From positions 547,973 to 611,972 of the forward strand of contig JAKGHH010000003.1 of NCBI GenBank assembly GCA_022828595.1: a DNA stretch of 64,000 nt, read 5' to 3'. The first letter of the stretch is position 1. Each line of letters opens with the position of its first letter. The notes below the pieces were generated by a model. The model had not been told where the DNA came from and searched no databases. It worked only from the letters and a program-made list of their open reading frames with translations. Shown here piece after piece: positions 1 to 12,100 of this stretch. The DNA comes from Nelumbo lutea. Its lineage: Eukaryota; Streptophyta; Magnoliopsida; Proteales; Nelumbonaceae. The position numbers and the translations under genes are program-made.

Positions 1-148
1 TTGTTGCGTGGTCACTTCTATATACTCGTGTTGGATGTTTCTTTAATAGAACTCTTCAAGTAGATTATTCAGCTCTTTAAAATTTTGTAACCCTTTGGCA
101 CCTTCTGTTTGATGATAATGGCTTTTATACTTCTTATCTTAATTTCAG

Positions 149-3100
149 GACCAATTTGATACAATTGATCTGTCAGATAATGAGATTGTCAAGCTTGAAA
201 ACTTCCCTTATCTAAGTCGGTTGGGCACTTTGCTTATAAATAATAACAGAATTACTCGTATTAATCCTAATATAGGAGGTAAGACTGAAATCGCCATTTG
301 CCTGTTTAATGCAATGTGTTTATTTCTTAAGGAAGCTTACTCTAATGGTTTCTGTTACTTAAATTTGCAGAATACTTACCAAAACTGCACACCCTAGTTC
401 TAACAAATAATCGACTTGTTAACTTGGTTGAGATCGATCCTCTTGCATCCCTTCCGAAGTTGCAATTTCTTTGCCTGCTGGATAATAACATTACTAAGAA
501 ACCGAATTATCGGTTGTATGTGATCAACAAACTGAAACAGTTACGGTTGCTAGATTTCAAGAAAGTGAAACATAAGGTGAGTGCATTTTTTTTTTTTTTT
601 TAATTTTATATCAAGCAAGTATTGTTTAGGTGCCTTATAAGGCATGCCAGAGACTCAAAGTTCATTAGAACCTAGGTTGGATGGTCTTGAATCTTGATCT
701 TGGTTATTTGATTCAATTACCTTGATTTATTTATTTTTTCCTTTTCTTTTTGAAGAGGTAATGTAAAATTGTACTAATAGAAAAAGGAAAGGTATACAAG
801 TATGTCAGTTCACCGTACAAAAAGATTCTGTACATATGAACACCATTAGGAGCCCCCAAAGAAGTCAATAGCCAAAAAAGAAGACAGAAGATTCTCTTTA
901 AAGTGTAAGTTGATTCTCTACCAGCCTCTGAGATCTTCGACAATGTGATTAATCAGCATCTCTTCTTGAGACTACTTTTGGTAAAAAATCCTCCTATTCT
1001 GTTCTTCCCATATAGCCCATAACACTGCCAGAGGAATAGACCACAAAGTCCACCCCTTCTTATTCATTTCCCTACTTTCCAACTTTCAGGAAGGGACTTC
1101 TGGCTGTGCTTAACGTAAGCTTATTAATGGGTGGTAATTTGTCCTCGTAGAATTAGAGATCATGCTCCCAAGTACGGCCATGAGCCCCATTGTAGTTTAG
1201 AGGAATGCTTGTCAAAATAAGTTGTCTCTCCACAAATGGGTTAATTGATGCCTAAGTTTTTTTTGTTTTTTTTTTTTTAAATTCAAAATTGAAAAAAGAT
1301 TCCTTGTCATTGATAAAAAACTTCTTCAATATATAAAGTTAAGAATGTAATGAAATACTCAAAAGTGCATAAACTAACAGAATCAATGACTCAGATTTAA
1401 GGGAGAAATGCATGAAGATCCAGACCCTGTGGTTAGATGGGGAAACAAATTTGATGCTAAAAATTAGTAATCTAAGTGAACTAGGATGGAAGACAATAAA
1501 ATCTGGTCCATATTCAATAGCTCCCTGATTGCTTTTTTACACTAACAGTTTGTCATCATTCAGTGGAAGGATTTTTTTTTAATAAATGAGAATAGTTTTA
1601 TTAATTCAAATAATGAAAGTACAATCAGCCTAGGAGGAGGCACGAGATGTTACCTCCCCTGAGGACTGAACCATATACACTAAACATACCCAAGCCTGAA
1701 ACACAATTACAAAGTAGCCCAAAGTAGATCTCCCCTTGACACCCCTTGCTTGGCCAGAAAATCAGCCATTGCATTTGCTGATCTGTTAACCCACTGAAAC
1801 CTGACAGTCATATTTTTTGTCATCCATTTAACTTTTTTTAACAGATCCCTGTAGCCCTAACAAGCTGTTTCTGGACTTATCAGCCAGCCCACTACTACTT
1901 GGAATCCTTTCTACTATCAAATTGTTCACTCTAATTTGACTAGCCATCTGTGTACCTTGTACTGCTGCTAGTAACTCTGCCCTTGCAGAATCACCTTCAC
2001 CCACTGGTCCTGAAAATATAGACAACTTATTGCTGTCTTTGTCTCTCAGAATCCCTCCAATTCTGGATGGCCCTGGGTTACCTTGGCAGCTGCCATCAAA
2101 ATTCAATTTTACCACTCCATCCGGTGGGGGTTTCCATTCAGCTAGTGATTTGTTCTTGGTGGAGACTGTAGAAGCCACTACTGCCCAGTTTCTCCTTAAG
2201 TCATCAAAGGAGTACTCTGCCAACAAATGTGAAGATTTTAACCACGTAAGCAAGACTTGCCCAGTTTCAGCAAGACTTCTTTCCTTTTCTTGAAATATTC
2301 TAACATTTCTCTCCTCCCGTAATATCCACAAGATAGTGGCTCTGATACATTTCCACATTAGCTTCCCTCTTTTTGTCAATCTCCCAAAGGCAGCCGGAGT
2401 GAACAACAACTTTACTTCACAGGGCAAGTTCCACCTGCACCCAAATAATTAAACAACCCAGTTCCAAATGTTGGCAGCAAAGGAGCACGATATCAGCAGA
2501 TGGCTATAGTCCTCATCCTTCACTTTACACTGGAATCACCAATTTGGGTACAAACACATAAAATGTTTCTTCTTTTGCAAGTTTTCCATAGTATTGATCT
2601 TACCATAATAGGCTTCCCAGGACACTGCTATTTGGGGGGGGGTATTGGCCTTGACCAAACCTTTTTAACAGGGAAGATCTGAGAGGAGGGGTTGGAGCAA
2701 AGGGCTTGTACAGGAGCGGCTGTACAAGGCATCCAGATTGCTGAACAATTAGGAGTTCAACATTTGATAGTTGAAGGAGACTCTAAAATTGTTGTGGGAT
2801 GGCTGACAAAGCCAGCTTCAGCTATGTGGCGATATAGAGATTTATTGAGGAAAGTCAATTGGCTCACAAGAAATATGACAATTACCTCTCTTTGGGTAGA
2901 AGGATCAGCAAATTCCTTAGCGGATGGACTAGCTAAGCAAGGGGTTTCAAGGGATCATTTGTTTTGGGTTGCTATGTAATTTTATTTCTGTTTATTTCTG
3001 CTTATCCAGTTCTTAATTGATGTAATACTTTGTTAGAAGAGGTAACAGCTCGTGCCTCTTCATGGGTTTCTTGTATTGCCTTATATTCTGATTTAATAAA

Positions 3101-6100
3101 TTATTTTCATTAATAAAAAAAAAGATGCACAAATGAAGGAGCCAATTGGGGTTAGGGACCAGACCCTTTTATCCGAGTTAGGGGGTCCAAACACACCAAA
3201 TCTAGAAGCAGCAATAGTTCTGAAACACAGAGAAATTTTTTACCCCTTAACCCTCTTTGAAACCTAAAATCCTATTTTAAAGCCAAAGGGCAAACTGGGG
3301 GAGGGGGGAAGGAACCATGAAATGAGTTTCTTTTTAAAGAGGGAGATGGAATAGTGAGAAGGGAAACCGTCTTTTAGGGGTTGAGTGCTCACCCAAATAT
3401 CTTCCCAGAAAAGAATGGAGTTTCCAGAACAAGCATCATACCTTACAAATTTGAGGAATTTGGGGAGAATGCCAGAGATAGCCTTCCAAGGTGTTGTTAG
3501 CAAAGCCCTTCAGGATACCCTCACATCCCAACCTGATTTAGAACAACCATGGATACTTTTCACTATTTCATGCCACAACCTCTCCCTCTCCAGGGGCCAC
3601 CTCCAAAGTCACTTACCTAAAAGAGGGAGATGGAATAGTGAGAAGGGAAACTGTCTTTTAGGGGTTGAGTGCTCACCCAAACATCTTCCCAAAAAAGAAT
3701 GGAGGTTTAGGGGTTGAGTGCTCACCCAAATATCTTCCCAAAAAATAATGGGGTTTCCAGAATAAGCATCATACCTTACAGATTTGAGGAATTTGGGGAG
3801 AATGCCAGAGATAGCCTTCCAAGGTGTTGTTAGCAAAGCCCTTCAGGATACCCCCGCATCCCAACCTGATTTAGAACAACCATGGATACTTTTCACTATT
3901 TCATGCCACAACCTCTCCCTCTCCAGGGGCCACCTCCAAAGTCACTTACCTAAAGGAGCTTTATTCTTATTCACAATATTCCCTAAGCCTAGGTCTCCTT
4001 TTTTGCTCTGACTCACCATCTCCCACCTAGTGTTTTAAAAGCGCAAGACGTAGGGGTCAATTTGCACTTGAGGCGCAAGGCGAGGTGCAAAATTATAACA
4101 AAATGCTAAAAAATAAAAAAAGTCAGAAAATTAAAAAAAATGCCAAAAAATTCAAAAAAGTACTAAACATAATATTAATAAAAAAAAACTTAAATTCTAA
4201 AATAATGTTTTAAAAAACCTATTATCTAAAATTAGAATACATAAACATAAGATGTAATTATGTAAAGCATATTCAAATGAGAATTTAAAAATAAAATCAA
4301 ACATATAAAACATTTTCAAGCATTTAAAACCTCTAATCTCTTTTTTCACTAAATTGCATTACTTCACGTAGCTAATGTAATGCAAAACATATTACATTCC
4401 TGATTCTACAATCCGCCTTTGTGCCACGCCCCTCGAGGCAAGCCTAAACAAGTCCATGTTAGCTCTTAAATTTTTAGTTTTCACACAAAAAATAATGATT
4501 TTATAGTTTTACTTGTTTTTTAAGAAGACATTTTATTAGGATGAATGAATGAACAACATTACCAAATTGGGGGTTCTCGGAGCTTTCGTAAGCTCGCCTC
4601 TGCTTCGACAAGCCCCCCCCTTTCAACTAATGTTATGCATTTTTATTCTTCTTAATATAAAAGATTTTTATTAAAAATAAAGAAAAAATGAGATCCCCCC
4701 TTCCTCTTCATCCTCCTCCTAACTCCCCTCCTCTTAAGGAGGCTTATGCCTCTTTGTGTTTGGGAGGCTTACGCCTCTTGCGTTCTGAACTATGCCTCAC
4801 GCCTCTAGGTAGTGGAATGCCTCGTGTCACGCCTCCGCGTTTTAAAACATTGATATGAACATAGGACCTGCTGTCCCTCTGCCCACCCTACCATGCAAAC
4901 TTCCCCCAAGTGTTTAAGTTATTCTCTTTTTTGTTGGTTAGCTCAGTTGACTTAACCTATTTTATAGTAGCTACTCTTCCTTGCAAACCACGTAAACAAG
5001 CCTGTTCTGTCCCTTCATCTTCCTCCCTTTGTCCCCCTTCGATAGCTGGGCTTCAATGGAAGTAGCAAGCTAAACATGGTATACTAAACCATCTGAAACA
5101 ACCTCTATCTTCCTTGGAATATCATTGGGTGTAACACCACCTAGCATCACTGCGATTGAATGAGGATCAAAATCAAAGACACCATCTAATCTTGCATCAC
5201 AGATTACAGCTATTGAATGTAATACTTCCTCCTTCCAAAGATTGAAAGGTAACCCAAGCAGTCTAACTATTACATTGTCCTCAATCTTAAAACTTTTGGT
5301 ATTAGAGAGAGGACACCATTTCGAGACTGTGACAACACCAACCTTTGAGTGAATATTTAAAGCTGAAATCTCTACTTGATCTTCACCCAGATCTATCAGA
5401 GCTTTACAAGATTCATAAAGATTAACCACCATTGGCTTTTGCAGGTTTAATTCTTTGAGTATCGCTTGCACAATGCCTCTCCAATCCTTTGGTGGACTTG
5501 AAGTTTCCACCACAAATTTCTTCCCCTAATCCTCCTTTTCTACTGTTGCTACCAGTTTACAACTTCTTTTTCCTTTTTCTACAATTGTCCATTTCCTATA
5601 AATGGGTTCTTCCTCTCTCTTTTGTTTACCTACTTTCTTTTCCTTTGCCACAACCTCTACTTGTTTTAGTTTCAGCTGCTGAGTAAAGTCACTCAGTACC
5701 TCTGCCACTACCTTCCATCCATTACCCCCTCTACTTTCTCGGAAGCAAACCAACTGCTTCTTTCTTCCTCCAAAGAATTCCTGTAGAGTTATGTAACATC
5801 CTTTTGCATTCTTTTTACATTCCAATTCATAACTCTTTCTTCCGTCAAGGTTGAACTTCTTAAAGTTCATTTGTTTACCTTTAGAACTTGCTTCTAAAAC
5901 AAACTTCCGCATCCATTCGATCACTTCAAGACCTTCCAACAGTATTGTAGCTTTCTTTGCCTCTCTAATCTTCAAGCTCTACTGGCCTTTGATCCTTATC
6001 TCTTCAAATATGAATCTTTTGCTTCAATCTTCATCACTTTCCTCCATCTTGCAACTTTACGAACCTATTCTCCATTTGAAAAAATCCTCTACCATTCTCT

Positions 6101-9100
6101 TGCAACCCCACAGATGTGCAGATATCTTGTAAAACAAGAAATAGTGATTGGAAAACTGTGTTACATAAGACTGCACAAGGTATTATGTAGCAGCACACAT
6201 CTTCTTAGTTCTTTCCATATGATCTTTTGTCAGGCACTTTCTGTGCGTGCAGTGCATACCAAGAACACATCCTTGGTAGGAGCTTACTCTATTTGACTTG
6301 AAGGTTTAGGATATGAATCTGCATTACCAATGGTAGTCGGTGTATCTCTTGTTTGGTATGACATATTGCATGATTCAACTGTTGAAGCCGTGGTTAAAAG
6401 TAAAGAACACACCAAGGCTAAGTAAGCTAAGCCGAAAGCTAAGCCGTGTTGTAGACTCACCGATGCTCTTAGTTGTAGAGTTCACTCTTCACTGAACAAA
6501 CCATTTGGCGTTTGCTCACCAGTCACCCCTAGAAGAGTTCACTCTTCACTAAATAGGAGAAGAGCTAGAACTCGCGGTTGTCGCTGGACTAATTGTTGTC
6601 GTCGGTTGCTGATGGTAGATAACGAAAGATGAAGCCCAAAGCTCGCCGCTCGCCAGCACTACACTAGGGTTTTAACTAAAAGTTTTGGAGGGAAGTCAGG
6701 GAACTGGGTGGGAAGAGTGGAACGTTAAGGAATTATTGATAAAAAAAGTGGACGGTTTCCAATTGGAAGGTTTAACTTAAGGAGGCAGAACTGTGTTGAG
6801 ATTTCATTAGCATGGACAAATATGGGTGATCATGGACCAGGTTTGGTGCCAATGACAAGGGCTTTAGCCTAGGCCCGGGCTTGGCCTTATAGTGGTTTGG
6901 ACTGGGTATACAAGCTTTCCAAGCCTAATGACTTTGGGCCCATGGCATCTAATGATAAAAGTTTGTTATTTAGAATTTTTTGAATTAAATAACATAACAT
7001 GTAATAAATGAAAAAAATATTGCACAAACCCAAGCTAGGCTGGGTTTGGCTAGGCTTTGGGCCTAGGACACAAAAAATAAGGCTTGTGCCTCAATGCTTC
7101 GTTTAATTCTTAACCTTGGTTATTGATAAAAAAAGAATTCTTAGGCTTGGTTTGGCTTGGTTTACCTATCTTTTTATAGATGAAGGCAAGACCTTAATCT
7201 TATTCACGAGAAATATGGGACTTGGAACAATGCTTAATAGTGAATGTTACCATTGAGTGTTTTCCCATGGCTGCGTTTGTCGTGATACAAATGCAAATAT
7301 GTATTGTACATAAATACTCTGCCTTTAGTTCATGAATGCAAAATGGGTTCACAGTTGTAAACCCATTTTGTACTCTTCTTGTTTGTTTCAAATCGATATA
7401 AATTTGTTGGTGTTTGGTAGATTACGTGGAAGTAAACATTTAATGCTTCAACTGCCCATGGTCCACATACGGTGATCTCTCTTGATCGAGGGGTTCCAAA
7501 CTCTTTTATCTGGATTGATGGGGTCCAAGCAAGCAAAATCCAACAATAATAAAGTTCAGAGACACAAACACATTCCTCATCATTTAGGCCTCTACGAAAC
7601 CCAAGGTCCTAAGCAGGAGACAAAGGGAGAGCTGGATGATGAAGAAACCTCGAAACAATCTCCTTCTTAAAGAGGGAGATAGAATAAAGAGAGGGAAATA
7701 AATCTTTTAAAGGTTGATTACCCACTTAAACATCTTCCCAAAAAAGAACAGAGTTACTTCAGCAAACATCATACCTTACAAACTTGAGAAATTTAGGGAA
7801 AATGCTAGAAATTGCCTTCCAAGGAGTAGTGAGTTGAGCTTGTCAAGATATCCCAGCGTCCCATCTAGTTTCAGAGTAGTCATGGATGCTAGCCACCACT
7901 TAATGCTAGAGCCGCTCTCTTTCCATAGGCCACCTCCAAAGCCATTTGCCTATAAGAACTTCATTTCTGTTGGCTAAGTTCCTTGGTCCTAATCCTCCTT
8001 CCTTGCAACGATTGACTATCTCCCAACTAATCTGATCCTTTTTTCCATCTCCTGGCTTTATAAGAAGTCTCTCGTTAGTTTTTTCTAATCTCTTAGCTAC
8101 TCTAGAGAGTATCCTAAAAATGGATGGAAAGTAAATGGGGAGATCAGCGAGAGTAGCTTTGATTAAGGTGATTCTTCCCCCCAATGAGACGCAATTCTTT
8201 TTCCAAGCCAGTAGTCTTTTTTCAAACTTTTCTATGGGAAGTCCTAAGTAGGTCAAGTGCCACGCAGAAATGGAACACTCTAAGCATACAACAATAGACT
8301 CCGGCTCCCTCTGATTTTAGTTTATCCTCACCACACAACTCTTTTCAAGATTGATCTTGAAGTTGGAACCATTCTCAAAGAATGCAATTATTTTCTTAGT
8401 TTGTTCTGTTTTGAGTTTTGTGTAAGGCAGTAGCCTAGTATCTTGTTGGTGAATACTTGTTACCCCTCTCATGTATGTTTTTTTTCCTTTTTAATAAATT
8501 TTCTTTTGTCATTAAAAAATTTATTTGCATTAATGCCCATCTCATTGGTTATTCTAGATTTGGCCTTCCCCTTGGTCCATCTAACAAATGCTCGGAAGAT
8601 TTATACATTCATAGAGCAGGTTCTGTTCATCCTCTTAAGCATATATATATCTAGAAGGTCCAAAGAGTCAACATAATTCTCCTCTTCTTCATCACCTTTA
8701 AGATGTTCTGCCTTGAGCCTTAAGTTGTGGTTGACAAGAACTGACTTTTTAAGCTTTACATGACCCAAGCTATTTTGCTATTTTGTGTGAATAGGAGAGA
8801 ACATACTCCAATTTCACTCACATCTTAATGATGTAGCTGTTCGAGACAATACATGTACAACTACATGATGTAAGGAGAGTAGGGGAAGAGATAGATTTGG
8901 TCAACATAATTCTCCTTTTCTTCATCACCTTTAAGATGTTCTGCCTTGAGCCTTAAGTTGTGGTTGACAAGAACTGACTTTTTAAGCTTTACATGACCCA
9001 AGCTATTTTTCTATTTTGTGTGAATAGGAGAGAACATACTCCAATTTCACTCACATCTTAATGATGTAGCTGTTCGAGACAATACATGTACAACTACATG

Positions 9101-12100
9101 ATGTAAGGAGAGTAGGGGAAGAGATAGATTTAGAGAGGGAAATGAGATAGAGTTTGAAGAAAGTTCAAGAAGAGCGAACAAAGTGGAACTCTTGAACTTG
9201 AACTCTTTATGTCCCAACTTATCAAGTGTAAAAGCAAGCTTGAAGGTCCTAAACGAAGAGATATTACATTATTACTTCACTTTTTATTTTTTTCTTTTTC
9301 TTTTCTCCTATTATTCACATAAGAAATCCAAAAGAGGGTTTTCTGTTAGTGCATACCTAAGGTCTTGAATGGCTGAAGGCCTGACTTTTTGATCGTTGCT
9401 CTAAGGAAGTTTTCAGTGATGTTAAAGCTACTAGTTCGAAGCGTAACTATGCCGTTTTAGACTTTCTAGTTTCCAAGTATGGAAAATAGAAAACCCTTCT
9501 TTAATATGATTGTATCCCAATGCTACTCTATAGTCTACAAATGTGGTTTTAGCTTATTTCTTTTAAGAAACATCTCTCTTTTTCTCTATGTTGATAGGAA
9601 ATAAGATTCTATGTTTCTTCTTGGTTGACATGTCTTTCAAAATATTAGGAAAAAATGTTTTCTTGGTGTTTGAATCGACTTAGTTGATATTTTCAAAATA
9701 TAGGAAATGTTGATTTACATATTGTATATTTTATATTCATCCCCAAGTTTATTTTAGTAAATCTTGAGAAATGTCAAGCACAACTTTAGAGGGTAGCTTT
9801 CAGAGTCTTCTACTTCAGAGTTAATTAATCATGTCATGTTATATCATTTTTGTTTGGGAGAAAAATCGTTTAAAGGAATAAGTTTGTCTAGTTTTCATTG
9901 TGAATCTTGTGAGCTCTCCTATAATTATAGAAACTCGTATCCTTTGAGTAATAAAATATCCATTTTTCTTTTTAATGTTGTGCTCTCAAAGGTAAAACTT
10001 GTATCATTTACCTTTGATGGGTGTTTTTTTTTTGATAAATGAGTATGATTTATTAAGTCAGAAATATAAGACAATATAGTAGTCCACACACCCAAAGAGA
10101 GATTATCTTCTTTTTTTTGATAAATGAGTAAGATTTTATTAAACCAGCAAATAATAGTTACATGCAACCCATGGAAAGGCACGAGATGCGACCTTGCCTT
10201 TAAGGCTAGTTACAGAATTACAAGTACAAAAGAAATTACACAGAAGCTCAAAATAAAGTATCCCAGAGAACCCCTTGTTTTGCAAGTTAATCAGCTATTG
10301 AGTTTGCTGATCTCCCTGCCCACTAAACTCTGATTGTCATATTCCTTGTTAACCATTTAACCTTTTTGAGGAGATCTCTAAAACGCCAAATCATAGTATT
10401 CGGATCCTTTAGCCAACCCACTTTCACCTGAGAATCCTCTTCAATAATCATATGCTCTATGCCTACCTCATTTGCAAGCTGAATTCCTTGTACAACAGCA
10501 AGTAATTCGGCCCTTAAAGAGTCTTCCACATCTGCAAGACCTGAGTACAAAGATATAATGCCTGAAGGTCCTGGATTTCCTCGGCTACTTCCATCAAAGT
10601 TCAGCTTGATAAACTCCTCCCCTGGTGGCATCCATTCAACCCTATGTCTGTCCTTCCTGGCATCCATTCAACTCCTCCCCAAAGAGAGATATCTTATATA
10701 TGTTTTCTATACAAGGCTGAGAAAGGACCATTATGTCTCTCTCTTACAAGAAAGAATAAAAGAATATATGTGTACATATGTTATAGCATAAAAAGGTGCT
10801 CCTAAAATCCGAGAAAGGAAAGAATATATAAGATTGAAATCTTCAACCTCTACAGCTATAAGTATTTTGTCTGATTTATTGCTCATTTTTCCAGATATAC
10901 ATGGATTTACTTGATGTGTTCCCAAGATGAAGCTTCAAAAATTGTGAAGCAATTTCATGAATTTGTTTTTACCCAATTTGAAACTTATGTCAAAATATTA
11001 TACTTTGATAATGTAAAGTAGTATTTTGAGAAGAGTCTTACATCTTACCTTAAAAAAATTTTGGGGTTATTTATCAAAATTCTTGTACCTGCATTCCACA
11101 ATATAATGGAGTGGCAAAGGATAAATTGTCACATTGTTGAAGTTGCCAGAAGTAAATAAGAAAAAAATAAGGCTTCTAATGGACCCCCCTCAAGTTGGAG
11201 CCTAAATGTCATAAAGCTTCAACTTGCTGTAAATGTAATCCATCTGAGCATGGCTTAAGCCTTTGGTGAAGTGATTGGCTGGCTGATCTTCTGATCTGAC
11301 CTTGCATATGGTGTTACAATTTCGCTACTTATGACCTTCTCCTTTACAAAGTGGCAATCTACTTCTACATCTTTAAATTTTTTCATGAAACATTGGATTA
11401 GAAAAAATGTGGATTGCAACTTCAGTGTTACAAAATAGTTTGATAGGAGTGGAAACTTTTATTCCAATTTCCTGAATAGCTGTTTTAACCAAAGCAACTC
11501 ACAAGTTGCATGTGCCATGGTCCTATATTCAGCTCCAATACTACTAGCAACCACATAATGCTTTTTGCTCTTCTAAGTAACTAAATTTTCTTTAGGAAAG
11601 GTGTAATAGCCAATTGTGGACTTTCTGTTAGTGATAGATCTGGCTCTTAGTCTACATCTGTAATTCCTTCAAAGAACAGTTCTCCCTTTTATACATCAAC
11701 GCTTGACCTGGAGCACCCTTCAAATAGCAACTTGAAGAGGAATATTCATAGATAGACCTGTTCATGAGCCGGGCCGGCTTTGCCTCTACATTAACAGAAT
11801 ATGTTCAGGCTTGAGCTCGAGCCCGGCCTGACAATCGGGCCTAGGTCTTGAGCCTGAGCCCGACCCACATAAAACCCGAAGCCCGGGCCCAAACCCAAGC
11901 CCATTTAGAAATTTGGAAAAGAAGATTTTTCCTTTTTAATTCAATTAAAAGCTGTTTTATTTATACTTAAAGACCTCAGAACGTAAAAACTGATGAAAAA
12001 TCTCATTATTACTTGAAAAAAGAGAAGAAGGTAAAGAAAAATATATTATATATGTTTTTTATTATATAAAATATATTTTTATTAATATAATACATTATCA

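Larger units (their letters stand above)
1571..4015 (-). mobile_element. L1-type LINE, ORF2 C-terminal half, interrupted
   Basis: On the minus strand, from right to left, the element shows the post-RT segment (TTPWKAISGILPKFLKF, then FWEDIWVSTQPL), the zf-RVT region (VWSRPIPPK, VSWEAYYGK) near 2590-2690, and RNase H (KLNFDGSCQGNPGP at about 2050-2110, then RAELLAAVQGTQ). It ends in an A tail read as a T run at 1572-1581. It is broken by frameshifts and by a + strand LINE tail at about 2701-3124; the zf-RVT flank resumes at 3125 and matches the uninterrupted copy at 20440-20700. A tandem duplication lies at 3371-3959. The ORF1 fragment at 5048-5975 has the right order and strand to be part of the same copy. 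Confidence 0.85.

Noticed and set aside
1571..3124. LINE 5' inversion by twin priming
   Set aside because: Both arms have their own poly-A end, and the older LINE continues after the insert, so two separate insertions explain it.
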